This document shows, piece by piece, positions 25,031-33,799 of a stretch of 64,000 bases of DNA. The position numbers and the translations under genes were made by a program. The notes beneath the pieces were generated by a model. The model saw only the letters and a program-made list of their open reading frames with translations. It ran no database searches and was not told the DNA's origin. Origin of the DNA: Streptomyces lasiicapitis (GTDB taxonomy: Bacteria > Actinomycetota > Actinomycetes > Streptomycetales > Streptomycetaceae); NCBI RefSeq assembly GCF_014646335.1, contig NZ_BMNG01000013.1, positions 124,001 through 188,000 of the forward strand. Direction: 5' to 3'. The stretch's first letter is position 1. Each line of letters starts with the position of its first letter.

Positions 25031-25615
25031 CTAGGCGACGGGCTGGTCGGGGTCGCGGAGCACCTCACCTGCTCGGTCAAGGAACTGCGTACGAACGTCA
25101 GTCACGTGCTCACTCCTCTCCATCCAGTCCTGCCATCGAACCTCAGATTCCACAGCCCCCTGGCCCGCCTCCTGCTCCGCGAGCTTCAGTGCTTGCGCCG
25201 CGTCGGCCGTCGCCGCCCTGAGCACTTGAGCCAGGACCACTACGGCCTCCGGGCCCCAGAGGGCTAGTTGGCTCGTGCAGGACTGCATGGCGGAGACCTG
25301 GCCTCGGAATGCGTCGCGCTCAGCGGCGGGGAACTGCTCACCTCGGCGTATGGCAACGGCTGCCCGCTTCAGTGTGTCCTCGGCTGCCGAGTGAGCATCG
25401 AGCAGCTTGGCGCAGGCTTGTTGCCGCTGCTCCTTAACCCACTGCTGATGCCCAGTCGCGGCTTGCCGATCTACTTGGGCAAGCGCCGCTTCCACGCCCT
25501 TTTCACCGCCAATGCGTGCACCGCGAACGCTGGCGAACGCACCTACAGCTGCTCCGCCCACCGCACCGGCCACCCCGACAACTGCGGCAACTATCGCCGC
25601 CGTCCCTCCATCCAT
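25031..25615 (-). CDS. Hypothetical protein with one N-terminal membrane helix
   Basis: 194 residues, not recognised. A helix rich in Ala, Val and Gly (GTAAIVAAVVGVAGAVGGAA) anchors it, and the rest is predicted helical, with coiled-coil-like stretches such as QVDRQAATGHQQWVKEQRQQ and many Gln and Ala residues. The ATG at 25615 follows GGGGGAT. Proteins of this layout are frequent in Streptomyces accessory regions. It is convergent with the DUF397 gene and separated from it by 13 bases. Confidence 0.7.
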   Translation of the reverse strand: MDGGTAAIVAAVVGVAGAVGGAAVGAFASVRGARIGGEKGVEAALAQVDRQAATGHQQWVKEQRQQACAKLLDAHSAAEDTLKRAAVAIRRGEQFPAAERDAFRGQVSAMQSCTSQLALWGPEAVVVLAQVLRAATADAAQALKLAEQEAGQGAVESEVRWQDWMERSEHVTDVRTQFLDRAGEVLRDPDQPVA

Positions 25616-25727
25616 GCGGCCATCATCCCCCAAGACTCCTCCGCTCCACCTGCGACGGCTAAAGAACCCGGGGTACGTCAGGCGAGTTGAGGTGCTACGT
25701 GTCAACGCCGCCTACTAGCCTGTGCAC

Positions 25728-26786
25728 ATGTCAACTGTTGCTCCCTCCTTCCAGCCTGGCGACATCCTCACGCGAGCGGATATCCGCAAGGAGTTGGGAG
25801 GAAGCCCACAGGGCGGCATCTGCCCATCCGTGGAGAAGAAGACGGTGGTCCTCTACTCCGACATCAAGTCGGGCGAGCAATACGGCTACCACGACGGATG
25901 GCATCGGGAAGAGGATCGGCTGGGTCCCCTCTTCGAGTACACCGGAGCTGGAACTGAGGGGGATCAGACGTTCACTGGAGCCACCGGTGCGGGCAACGCG
26001 GCGATACTCCAGCATGCTCTTGACGACCGTACTCTCCACCTGTTTATCGGGCATGGGAAAGTCCCTGGCACGGGCATTAGGACACATCGATATATTGGCG
26101 CGTTCGAGGTGGATCGCGAACGCCCTTACGTCATAAGACAGGCTCGCGACAAGTCCCAGCAGGACCGCGACGTCATCGTCTTTCGACTGCGCCCACTCGG
26201 CACATACCAGCGGTCCGAGGACGACGTGATCCCGCCGGTCACCCAGACCAGAGTGAATTTTGTTCAGTCTGGAACCAGACGTCGCCCGGAGGCGCCAGCC
26301 CGTCTCCGGCAAGCATGGGAACGAGACAGGTCGGCGGCAACTGCAACCTACCGCCGTGAGCAAATAGCGGCCGAGTTCGGGGACATACTCACCAACCGCC
26401 AACACCGCGTTGGCCGCTTGGAAGTACAGGTCAGAGGCGTGGAGGAGGCGATGGAAGCAGCCCTCTTCGACCAGAGCGAGCGCACCATCTATGAGCCAGC
26501 AGACAGCAACTCGCGGCAAGCACTGAGGGACGCCCTAATGCAACTCATGGACCTCAGAATGCACTTGAGCAGAATCGAGAAAGGAATGCCGATTCGCTGC
26601 ATGGTGCTCGCGCCTGGGCCACCCAGCGAGGATACGCGCCAACTGCTGTCAGAGTACGGCGTGGGAGTTGTCTACCGTAACGCGAATGGAGACTTCAGCG
26701 AGCTGCCAAACGATGGGCAGAACCCTCCGACGGACGGAGTTCCGAGTACCTTCCCTTGCGTTAACTGCCCAACGCGCTCGATCTAG
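25728..26786 (+). CDS. SRA/YDG-like protein resembling the ScoMcrA reader domain, without HNH nuclease
   Basis: 352 residues. The first 150 resemble the SRA-type domain of ScoMcrA-like restriction enzymes: GDILTRADIRKELGG, the Q51-YGYHDGW58 motif, FEYTGAGTEGDQTF, and a strand YIGAFEVD. Such domains read modified cytosine by base flipping. The following 200 residues are helical and end in a small alpha/beta segment (RCMVLAPGPPSEDTRQLLSEYGVGVVYRN, in part). No HNH motif is visible. Start at ATG 25728, with TACTAG about 10 bases upstream, suggests a leaderless transcript. Assignment is by pattern only and needs profile confirmation. Confidence 0.6.
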   Translation: MSTVAPSFQPGDILTRADIRKELGGSPQGGICPSVEKKTVVLYSDIKSGEQYGYHDGWHREEDRLGPLFEYTGAGTEGDQTFTGATGAGNAAILQHALDDRTLHLFIGHGKVPGTGIRTHRYIGAFEVDRERPYVIRQARDKSQQDRDVIVFRLRPLGTYQRSEDDVIPPVTQTRVNFVQSGTRRRPEAPARLRQAWERDRSAATATYRREQIAAEFGDILTNRQHRVGRLEVQVRGVEEAMEAALFDQSERTIYEPADSNSRQALRDALMQLMDLRMHLSRIEKGMPIRCMVLAPGPPSEDTRQLLSEYGVGVVYRNANGDFSELPNDGQNPPTDGVPSTFPCVNCPTRSI

Positions 26787-26817
26787 ACGAGCCAGACTTG
26801 AATGAGGGTGCCCCGCC

Positions 26818-27147
26818 ATGGCCAGTGACTGGGAAGTCGACGTACAGCTGCTGCTCGACGTCACCGACGATGAGTGGGCGCGGCTCCAGGAAGGCATGGT
26901 CGACGCGATGGAAAAGGAACCGCAGTACGAGATCGTGCCGACCGCCACGTCCAATAGCCCGACCGGAGCCCTCTTCTCTGTCGGCGCCACCGTGCAGGTC
27001 TCGGCCGCGACGCCCGGCGAGGCAACGGACACCGCTGTCGCCGTGACACGGAGGGCTCTCCAGTCGGCTGGAGGAAGCGTGGATCGCGGCGTAGCGGAGA
27101 TCAACGTCCGCCGAGGTGGCGTCGACCCCCGGCTCCTGGGCCGGTAG
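26818..27147 (+). CDS. Hypothetical protein, small alpha/beta
   Basis: 109 residues, not recognised. The order of strands and helices (WEVDVQLLLDV, EWARLQEGMVDAMEK, FSVGATVQVSAATPGEATDT, AVTRRALQSAG) suggests a ferredoxin-like fold. It starts 32 bases after the SRA-like gene in the same direction, so the two may be co-transcribed. Confidence 0.6.
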   Translation: MASDWEVDVQLLLDVTDDEWARLQEGMVDAMEKEPQYEIVPTATSNSPTGALFSVGATVQVSAATPGEATDTAVAVTRRALQSAGGSVDRGVAEINVRRGGVDPRLLGR

Positions 27148-27283
27148 GTCCACGCGTCATCCTCTTGGGCCGGGTAGGCCCACGCGCCGTCCTTTGGCTC
27201 TCCGTACGCCACGAAATAGCCACACGTTACGCTCAGGCCATAGCTACAGATCCCTTCCCCAACAGGGTGAAAGCGAGGCAGGC

Positions 27284-27598
27284 ATGGCGAACGTGGTGGC
27301 GAAGGTGCCGGCGGCCGCGGTGGCCGCGGGTGGGCTGGTCGGTGGGTACGCCGTGGCCCGGTTCACCAAGAAGCGCCCCCTCGGCGGAGCCGTGCTGGCC
27401 GTCGCCGGGGCCGCGGCCGCGCAGCAGTGGCGGCAGCGGGCCGGGGCGAAGACCGGCGCCGCGCTCAGCGCCGCGTACGTCGCCGGGTTCGCCGGGTCGC
27501 ATCCGCTGGCCAAGAAGGTCGGCGCCTGGCCCGCCGTCCTCGGGGTCGCGGGGAGTGTGGCGCTCGCCTCTTGGGTGATGGTGGACCGCCGTCGCTGA
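27284..27598 (+). CDS. Small Ala/Gly-rich hydrophobic protein
   Basis: 104 residues with three hydrophobic stretches (VVAKVPAAAVAAGGLVGGYAV, in part; GGAVLAVAGAAAA; AVLGVAGSVALASWVMV) and basic connecting loops. GAGG lies before the ATG. It is probably a membrane protein; conserved but unnamed in Streptomyces as far as I can judge. Codon use returns here to that of the core genes, marking the end of the accessory stretch. Confidence 0.65.
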   Translation: MANVVAKVPAAAVAAGGLVGGYAVARFTKKRPLGGAVLAVAGAAAAQQWRQRAGAKTGAALSAAYVAGFAGSHPLAKKVGAWPAVLGVAGSVALASWVMVDRRR

Positions 27599-27643
27599 TC
27601 GCGGTTCGGCCGACGTCGGGGCCTCACGTGCGGCTGTCGTCGG

Positions 27644-28969
27644 TCAGTCCTCGTGTGCGAGGGGCCGGAAGGGCTCCGTACGCACCGTCAGCGACAGCAG
27701 CGCCGCCGTAGCGCACAGCGCCGCCGTCCCCACCCACACCAAGTCGTACGACCCGAACGCGTCCCGGGCCGCGCCGCCGAGGAACGCGACGGTGCCCGCG
27801 CCCACCTGGTGGGCGGAGTTGACCCAGCCGAAGACGACGGCCGCGTCGGGGCCGAAGTGGGCGCGGCACAGGGCGATCGTCGGCGGCACCGTCGCCACGT
27901 CGAGCAGCCCGAAGGCGATCACGAAGGCGACGAGCGGCGGTCGCACGGTCGCGGTGAGCAGCAGGGGCAGCGTGAGCAGGGCGAGGCCGCGCAGGGCGAA
28001 GTACGCGGCGAGGAGCCGCCGCGGGTCCCGGCGGTCGGTGAGCCAGCCGGAGGCCACCGTGCCCGCCACGTTGAAGATCCCGATCAGAGCCAGGAGCGAG
28101 GCGGCCGCCGTCATCGCCATGCCGTGGTCGTGCGCGGCGGGCGCGAAGTGCGTCCACATCACGCCGTTCGTCGACGCCCCGCAGATCGCGAAGGTCGCGG
28201 CGAGCAGCCAGAAGGGGCCGGTGCGGGCGGCGCGGAGCAGGACGCGTACGGCGCGGCGCGCGGCACCCGGGACCGGCGCGGGCCGCGGCACGAACTGCGC
28301 CGACCCGTACGGGCGTTGCCCCACGTCCGCCGGATGGTCCCGCAGCGTCAGCCACACCAGCGGCCCGGCGAGCACCGCCGCGCCCGCCGGCGCCAGCGCG
28401 GCCGCCCGCCACCCGTACCGCCCCACGACCTCCGACAACACCGGCAGGAACACGAACTGCCCCACCACGCTCGCCGCCGTGAGCAACCCCGTGACCAGCC
28501 CCCGCCGCGCCACGAACCACCGCTCGGTCACGGTGACCGCGAACGCCGTCGCCGTGGCGCCGGTGCCGAGCCCCACCAACACGCCCCAGTAGACGGCGAA
28601 TTGCCAGGCCGCCGTCATCGCGGTGGCGGTGAGCACGGCGCCGACGCCGACGAGACCGAGGGCGCCCGTCGCCACGTACCGCATGCCGAAGCGGTCCATG
28701 AGCGCGGCGGCGAACGGCGCGGTCGCCCCGTACACGACCATGTTCACCGCGCTGCCCACCCCGATCGCGCCGCGCGACCAGCCCAGCTCGGCGTGCAGCG
28801 GCCCGACGAGGAGCCCGGCGAGGGTGGTGAAGGCGCCGGCGGTGACGAGGGCGAGGGCGGCGGTGGCGGCGACGGTCCAGGGGGTGAGGGGGAGGTGCGG
28901 TGTTCGCCCTGCCTCACCCGTGGCCGTCGGCTTGGTCCGCCCGGTCGGCTTGCTCAGCGACGTACTCAT
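27644..28969 (-). CDS. MFS transporter (monocarboxylate-porter-like)
   Basis: 441 residues with 12 predicted helices. The N-terminal half contains GWSRGAIGVGSAVNMVVYGA and PFAAALMDRFGMRYV (motif A), and the long central loop carries basic residues. This resembles the actinobacterial MFS group annotated as monocarboxylate or oxalate/formate antiporter-like. It is divergent from a GlxA-type regulator with 71 bases between the starts, so it is probably regulated by it. The substrate is unknown. Confidence 0.87.
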   Translation of the reverse strand: MSTSLSKPTGRTKPTATGEAGRTPHLPLTPWTVAATAALALVTAGAFTTLAGLLVGPLHAELGWSRGAIGVGSAVNMVVYGATAPFAAALMDRFGMRYVATGALGLVGVGAVLTATAMTAAWQFAVYWGVLVGLGTGATATAFAVTVTERWFVARRGLVTGLLTAASVVGQFVFLPVLSEVVGRYGWRAAALAPAGAAVLAGPLVWLTLRDHPADVGQRPYGSAQFVPRPAPVPGAARRAVRVLLRAARTGPFWLLAATFAICGASTNGVMWTHFAPAAHDHGMAMTAAASLLALIGIFNVAGTVASGWLTDRRDPRRLLAAYFALRGLALLTLPLLLTATVRPPLVAFVIAFGLLDVATVPPTIALCRAHFGPDAAVVFGWVNSAHQVGAGTVAFLGGAARDAFGSYDLVWVGTAALCATAALLSLTVRTEPFRPLAHED

Positions 28970-29006
28970 GAACTGAGCGTCCGTCCGACGAGGTGATCGC
29001 GACGAG

Positions 29007-29041
29007 TGGCCAGATGGCCAGGATGTGCAAGTATCTGGCCA
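29007..29041. promoter_or_regulatory. Inverted repeat overlapping the GlxA start
   Basis: TGGCCAGAT (29007-29015) and ATCTGGCCA (29033-29041) are exact reverse complements with a 17-base spacer, located between the divergent MFS and GlxA genes and ending in the GlxA start codon. This is a candidate autoregulatory operator. Confidence 0.45.
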
Positions 29042-30051
29042 TGGCGACACGGCGGACTGCAAAACCGGAAACAGGGCGCCGCACCATCGCTGTCCTCGTC
29101 CGCGACGGCGTCCTGCCCATGGAACTCGGCCTGGTCCACCAGCTCTTCGGCAGCGCGCGCGACCCCGCGGGCGCCCCCCTCTACACGCCCCTGACCTGCG
29201 CGATGCGCCCCGGAATGGTCGACACCGACGCCGACTTCCCGATCCGCGCGCCGCACGGCCCCGAGGTCCTGGCCACCGCGGACACGGTGCTCGTGCCCGC
29301 CTCGCACCACGAGGACGAGTCGCTGCGCCCCGGGCAGCTGCCCGCCCCGCTGGCCGAGGCCCTCGCCCTCGCCGCGTCCGCGCGCCGCATCGCGTCGATC
29401 TGCACGGGCGCATTCGTCCTGGCCGCCGCGGGCCTCCTGGACGGCCGCCGGGCGACGACGCACTGGCTGTCGGCTGACCTCTTCGCGCGCGCCTTCCCCG
29501 CCGTCACGGTCGATCCGGATGTTCTGTACGTCGACGAGGGCGCCGTGCTGACCTCCGCGGGCGAGGCGGCCGGGGTCGACCTGTGCCTGCACCTGATCCG
29601 CCGCGACCACGGGGCGGCGGTCGCGGCGGCCGTGGCGCGCCGCACGGTGGTGCCGCCGCACCGGGAGGGCGGCCAGGCGCAGTACATCCAACGCCCGGTC
29701 ACCGAGCCCGCGTTGACGTCGACGGGCCCGGCGCGCGCCTGGGCCCTGACCCGCCTCGGCGAGCCCTTGACGCTGGCCGAACTGGCCGCACAGGCCTCCA
29801 TGAGCGTCCGCACCTTCAGCCGCCGCTTCCGCGACGAGACGGGCCTGACCCCCGTCCAGTGGCTCACCCAGCGCCGCGTGGACCGCGCCCGCCAGCTCCT
29901 GGAGGAGACCGACCACACGGTCGACCGCATCGCCGCGGAGTGCGGCTTCGGTACGGGGGCGTCGCTGCGGGCGCACTTCCAGGCGGGGTTGGGGGTGTCG
30001 CCGGGGGCGTACCGGGCGACGTTCAGGGGGCGGCTGAGTTCAGGTGAGTGA
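29041..30051 (+). CDS. GlxA-family AraC-type regulator with DJ-1/PfpI domain
   Basis: 336 residues. An N-terminal class I glutamine-amidotransferase-like domain (about 15-195) contains the nucleophile-elbow cysteine in RRIASICTGAFVLAAAGLL and is followed by the AraC tandem helix-turn-helix (LTLAELAAQASMSVRTFSRR; IAAECGFGTGASLRAHF). It is divergent from an MFS transporter and likely controls it. GlxA-like proteins in Streptomyces respond to unknown metabolites. Confidence 0.92.
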   Translation: MATRRTAKPETGRRTIAVLVRDGVLPMELGLVHQLFGSARDPAGAPLYTPLTCAMRPGMVDTDADFPIRAPHGPEVLATADTVLVPASHHEDESLRPGQLPAPLAEALALAASARRIASICTGAFVLAAAGLLDGRRATTHWLSADLFARAFPAVTVDPDVLYVDEGAVLTSAGEAAGVDLCLHLIRRDHGAAVAAAVARRTVVPPHREGGQAQYIQRPVTEPALTSTGPARAWALTRLGEPLTLAELAAQASMSVRTFSRRFRDETGLTPVQWLTQRRVDRARQLLEETDHTVDRIAAECGFGTGASLRAHFQAGLGVSPGAYRATFRGRLSSGE

Positions 30052-30070
30052 TCGCGTACGCATACGCGGC

Positions 30071-30086
30071 TGAGTACGCGTACTCA
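30071..30086. promoter_or_regulatory. 16-bp perfect palindrome
   Basis: TGAGTACGCGTACTCA lies 35 bases upstream of the membrane-protein gene at 30122 and 20 bases after the GlxA stop codon. It is a candidate operator, bounded by other TACGC-rich sequence. Confidence 0.45.
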
Positions 30087-30121
30087 GGCACGGCCGCGTC
30101 CGGACCGTCACCGTCGTACAC

Positions 30122-30631
30122 ATGAACGCATCGAGCTCGCTGCTGAACGTACCGACTCCTCGGCGGAACGCACTGCGCCTGCTGCGGAACGCCTTCCGCC
30201 CGCTGCGTGGCCGGCCGTTCGCCGAGCGCTGGGCGACGCGACTGCTCGGCGCGGGTGCCGGCGCCGCCGCGTACCTCCTCTTCATCCCCTGGGACCTGCG
30301 CAACCGTGTCGAGACGCCGGGCGCGATCAACGAGACCTCGCCGGTGACGGACACGGGCATCACGCTCCTCGTGGTCACCGTCGTCGCCCTCGCCGCCTAC
30401 TTCGGCTTCCGCGACCGCGTGCGCTGGATCCTCCCCGTGGTGGCCGCCCCGCCCGCCGCCCTCCTCTACGCCTCCTTCGCCACGCACAAGACACTGGACG
30501 CCTCGCCGTGGCCGGTGGCGTGGCTGGTCTTCGTGATGGCGGGGAGTGGGGTGGTGCTGGCGGTGGCGGGGTGCGCGCGGCAGTTCAGGGAGGACGGGGC
30601 TGCGGGCGGGTCGGCCGGGTCGGGAGTCTAG
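30122..30631 (+). CDS. Hypothetical four-helix membrane protein
   Basis: 169 residues with a basic N-terminus and four predicted membrane segments (LLGAGAGAAAYLLFIPW, GITLLVVTVVALAAYFGF, WILPVVAAPPAALLYASF, WPVAWLVFVMAGSGVVLAV). Family not recognised. It stands alone behind a palindromic sequence. Its stop codon lies at the beginning of a 32-bp tandem duplication. Confidence 0.7.
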   Translation: MNASSSLLNVPTPRRNALRLLRNAFRPLRGRPFAERWATRLLGAGAGAAAYLLFIPWDLRNRVETPGAINETSPVTDTGITLLVVTVVALAAYFGFRDRVRWILPVVAAPPAALLYASFATHKTLDASPWPVAWLVFVMAGSGVVLAVAGCARQFREDGAAGGSAGSGV

Positions 30632-30691
30632 GGCCGGACGGGTCGGGCGGGTCGGGGGCCTAGAGCCGGACGGGTCGGACAGGTCGGGGGC
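30628..30691. repeat. Tandem duplication of 32 bp
   Basis: Two near-identical 32-base units begin CTAGGGCCGGACGGGTCGG and CTAGAGCCGGACGGGTCGG, differing at a few positions. The first covers the stop codon of the preceding gene. Confidence 0.75.
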
Positions 30692-31048
30692 CAGGGTCGG
30701 CCGCCCGGTGGGGCGGGGGTGTGGCCGCGCGGGGGCGTACGAGGCGTACGGATCGGGGCAGTTGACGCCCCCGGGACCGTCACCCCTGCCGTCCCCGCCA
30801 CGCCTCCCCCGCCCACGCACTCCTCCCGTACCAGGAAAGGTCCCGGCCCCGGCGAGGTGGGACGCCCCGCGGCCTCCTCACACCTCCGCGCCCACCCCTG
30901 GCCGAACAGGCGGACACGCACCGCGACGACCAGCCGTCCCAAAGGCCCGCTCTACGACCGAAAGAGCCTGTTACGTCACACCAGTACGCCGCCTACGTTG
31001 AGGTCCGCCCGGTTGCACACCGCCCCTCTCTCGTACGGAGGTTGACGC
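30692..31048. other. Non-coding stretch before the lectin gene
   Basis: About 360 bases, very GC-rich, holding only short shadow frames. Near its 3' end the composition drops (GAAAGAGCCTGTTACGTCAC) and CGGAGG appears six bases before the lectin ATG, so the lectin promoter probably lies at about 30950-31010. No other signal was seen. Confidence 0.5.
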
Positions 31049-31474
31049 ATGGCTCCGATCATCCCGGACGGCGAATACTGGATCAGGAACGCCGCGTTCG
31101 AGGACCTGTACGTGGACCTGAGCGGCAGCTCCACCTCCCCGAACACGCCGATCAGCGGCTGGGAGCTGCACAAGGGCACCAACCAGAAGTGGCGCATCTC
31201 GACCACCAACGGCGTGAACCAGTACGTCATCAAGAGCGCCGCCGGCGAGTCGTACATCTCGCAGAGCGACATCCGCATCTACCCGCCCCTGATCGCGGGC
31301 CAGCCCGTCCCGCTCCAGTGGTCGATAGAACCGGTCGGCGAAAACCTGTTCCGCATCGCCTTCGTCTACGCCAACGGCGTCATCACCCTCCCTTCGAACA
31401 GGAAGGGGACGCAGCTCAACTTGGAGGAGTGGGTGGGGGAGCGGAACCAGAAGTGGTTGTTCGAGTCGGCGTGA
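31049..31474 (+). CDS. Ricin-type beta-trefoil lectin-like protein
   Basis: 141 residues. Two QxW-type repeats (TNQKWRIS and RNQKWLFES) and the trefoil spacing (GEYWIRNAAFEDLYVDLSGS; NQYVIKSAAG) point to a RICIN fold like that of fungal trefoil lectins and protease inhibitors. There is no signal peptide, so it is cytoplasmic unless released by lysis. CGGAGG gives a strong ribosome-binding site. It lies directly before the TNT toxin gene, but each has its own promoter and a terminator separates them. Confidence 0.82.
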   Translation: MAPIIPDGEYWIRNAAFEDLYVDLSGSSTSPNTPISGWELHKGTNQKWRISTTNGVNQYVIKSAAGESYISQSDIRIYPPLIAGQPVPLQWSIEPVGENLFRIAFVYANGVITLPSNRKGTQLNLEEWVGERNQKWLFESA

Positions 31475-31500
31475 CGGTCTGAGGAACTGTCGGGGAAGCG

Positions 31501-31533
31501 CGGCCCCGTGCACCGGATCGGTGCGCGGGGCCG
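31501..31533 (+). terminator. Terminator hairpin after the lectin gene
   Basis: Arms CGGCCCCGTGCACC and GGTGCGCGGGGCCG pair with a single mismatch around a 5-base loop, 27 bases after the stop codon. Confidence 0.75.
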
Positions 31534-31678
31534 TTCGGGGTCGAGGCGGGAGCAAGTGGTCAAACGTAAAGGTGCATGCATATCCGACAACTTGGAAGAA
31601 CACGGTTAACAGTGGGGCAACTCCGTTGGAAAGCTGGGAAGTTGACGTGTGGCATGGCTCACTCGCCTGGGACTGGAA

Positions 31679-31690
31679 TGGTCCAGACCA
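31679..31690. promoter_or_regulatory. DasR-responsive-element-like box in front of the TNT toxin gene
   Basis: TGGTCCAGACCA is an exact palindrome differing from the DasR core TGGTCTAGACCA by the central pair only, and it matches 11 of 12 bases of the repeat TGGTCCAGACCT known from Streptomyces chitinase promoters. A possible -10, TAGAGT, follows at 31694-31699. It is 67 bases before the toxin start. Confidence 0.65.
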
Positions 31691-31756
31691 ACGGGTAGAG
31701 TCCCGTGCTCGGTGCGGCGGATAAGTTCCGCATCAAGTCAAGTGAACTGGAACACA

Positions 31757-33799
31757 GTGAAAAACCCGATATCTCTATGTTCTCCCCAAAGAAGGGCATC
31801 TGTCGTAGCCGGGGTCATCGCCCTGGCGACACTCTTCGGCCCCGCAGCGACCCATGCCGCCGCCCTCGACGACCTGCGGACCACCACCGCCGCCACCGGT
31901 GCGGGGTCGTCGGCCACCGCTCCCGTCGACGAGCGGCCATCGGCGACACCGCCCCACGTGTTCGGTGAGCCCGCTCCCCGGTCGTCCGGCGCACCGAGCG
32001 CCGCAGCAGCCGCCGCCAACCGTGCGCCGAACACCCCCAAAGCACCTGAAGTCGGCCCGCCCTTCAAGCAGGCATCCGGCGTATGGCAGACCAATACGCT
32101 GACCCCCACCTTCCGCAACACCGTGGTGGACCCGGACAAGGACAAGACGACCAGCACCTTCGAGGTGTGGACCGCCAAGGCGGACGGCACCGCCGGGTCC
32201 AAGGTGAACCTCACCGACGACAACAAGTTCGACGTGCTCGTCTCGGGCTTCGCCGCCTCCGGCACGCCGGCTTCCGTCACCGTTCCCAAGGGGAGGCTGA
32301 AGGACGGTTCGACCTACCTCGTCCGTTCCTCGGCCTATGACGGCTCCGCCTACGAGGCGGACTGGTCGCCGTGGGCGAAGTTCAAGGTCGCCGTTCCCCC
32401 CGTGGTCCCGCCCGGTCCCGTCACCGATGGGCGCGATGACGTTCCGGCCGATGTGAAGGCGCAGTGGCAGAAGCTCGCCAAGGACGCCCTGGCCTCGTAC
32501 GACAAGGACCAGGCCGAGCTCGCTCGGATCAAGTCCGGGGGCTCCATCGCCTCCGGCGCGGCTGCCGTCAAGCAGCTGAACATGAACGACGTCAAGCTCC
32601 CCGACAACGGCTACTTCGGTGTGCCGCGTCAGTTCATGGCCGCCCGCGTGTACGACTCCCGCGCCACGGACAACCCCACGGTGTCCATGGTCGGCGCCTG
32701 CGAAGGTGCGCTGCACTGCACGCAGAAGTTCCGCCTGGACTACACGCTGCGCGTCGACACGTTCTACTGCACCGCTCAGGATGCGGCCGCGAACGTCGGC
32801 TCCAAGTGCCCCGAGAACGAACTGCACTGGGTCGGGTTCTCCGCCGAGGCGCAGTCGGAAGAGTTCACCCGCGAGTACAACCGGATCACCGACGGCTTCG
32901 ACAAGTTCCTGGACCAGATGGTCGGAGACCTGCCGAAGATCTTCACGCAGTGCGTCACCGGTGACACGTCCACCACTGAGCCCCCGGTCGTCGCGGCGCC
33001 GCGGCCCCCGGCCGTCGGGGTCCTGCGGGCCACGGCCGACCAGTGCGCCGAGGCCGGCATGCAGCTCGGCGCCCTGCTGCCGCTGGGCCGGGTCGGCGGA
33101 GCCGCCAAGGTCGTCTCCGACCCGCTGGTGGAGGTCAACTTCACGGCGGCGCAGATCGCGAAGGCCAAGGGCGCGCTGAACGAGCTGAAGCTCGCCCAGG
33201 GCAAGAACCAGTACGCCACCGCCCTGCGGGACGTGATCGGCGCGGCCGTCAAGGCCGACAACACCGGTGGCCTGTCGTTCACCCTCAAGCAGGTCATCGA
33301 CCTGCCGAAGATCACCGCGAACATGCGGCCCGAGCCTCAGAAGCTGATGACCGGCTACAAGCCGATGGGCAACATGACCATCGAGCAGTGGTTCCACAAG
33401 TTCTGGGACAAGGACGCCAACTGGTTCAAGTACCCGCCGCAGAACGGCTTTGAGGGCGCGGCCAAGGTGCACCTGCCGAAGGTCGGCGACCACATGGACC
33501 GCTTCGGCGGCCCGAACGGAGGGTTCCTCGCCCCCAGGGACGGCACCCCCTACACCGAGCGGGCCCTGCCCCCGTCCAACGTGAGCGCCGACGCCAGCGC
33601 GAAGGGCCCGGGATATCACGCCTACCGGTGGGCCAGGGACTGGGGACCGGCCGAGGTCGCGCAGTACGGCAACATCCAGGGCGGCAAGATCGCGCCGTGG
33701 TTCGGCCAGCCGGGCGGCGGCACCCAGTACCTGCTGCCGAAGGGCATCAACGTGCAGTGGCTGCTGGACAACAGGTACATCGCGGAAGTCACGGACTAA
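31757..33799 (+). CDS. Secreted toxin-like protein with C-terminal TNT (NAD glycohydrolase) domain
   Basis: 680 residues from a GTG. A Sec signal peptide (RRASVVAGVIALATLFGPAA) ends near residue 35. Next come a Pro/Ala-rich linker and a beta-rich domain (WQTNTLTPTFRNTVVDPDKD; STYLVRSSAYDGS) that resembles Ig-like modules of polymorphic toxins. A cysteine-containing middle domain follows. The last 110 residues match the TNT fold: DRFGGPNGGFLAPRDGTPY, ERALPPSN, APWFGQPGGGTQYLLP with the conserved Gln, and a final LLDNRYIAEV. TNT domains hydrolyse NAD+. An immunity-like gene faces it. GTG at 31742 is an alternative start. Confidence 0.85.
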   Translation: MKNPISLCSPQRRASVVAGVIALATLFGPAATHAAALDDLRTTTAATGAGSSATAPVDERPSATPPHVFGEPAPRSSGAPSAAAAAANRAPNTPKAPEVGPPFKQASGVWQTNTLTPTFRNTVVDPDKDKTTSTFEVWTAKADGTAGSKVNLTDDNKFDVLVSGFAASGTPASVTVPKGRLKDGSTYLVRSSAYDGSAYEADWSPWAKFKVAVPPVVPPGPVTDGRDDVPADVKAQWQKLAKDALASYDKDQAELARIKSGGSIASGAAAVKQLNMNDVKLPDNGYFGVPRQFMAARVYDSRATDNPTVSMVGACEGALHCTQKFRLDYTLRVDTFYCTAQDAAANVGSKCPENELHWVGFSAEAQSEEFTREYNRITDGFDKFLDQMVGDLPKIFTQCVTGDTSTTEPPVVAAPRPPAVGVLRATADQCAEAGMQLGALLPLGRVGGAAKVVSDPLVEVNFTAAQIAKAKGALNELKLAQGKNQYATALRDVIGAAVKADNTGGLSFTLKQVIDLPKITANMRPEPQKLMTGYKPMGNMTIEQWFHKFWDKDANWFKYPPQNGFEGAAKVHLPKVGDHMDRFGGPNGGFLAPRDGTPYTERALPPSNVSADASAKGPGYHAYRWARDWGPAEVAQYGNIQGGKIAPWFGQPGGGTQYLLPKGINVQWLLDNRYIAEVTD

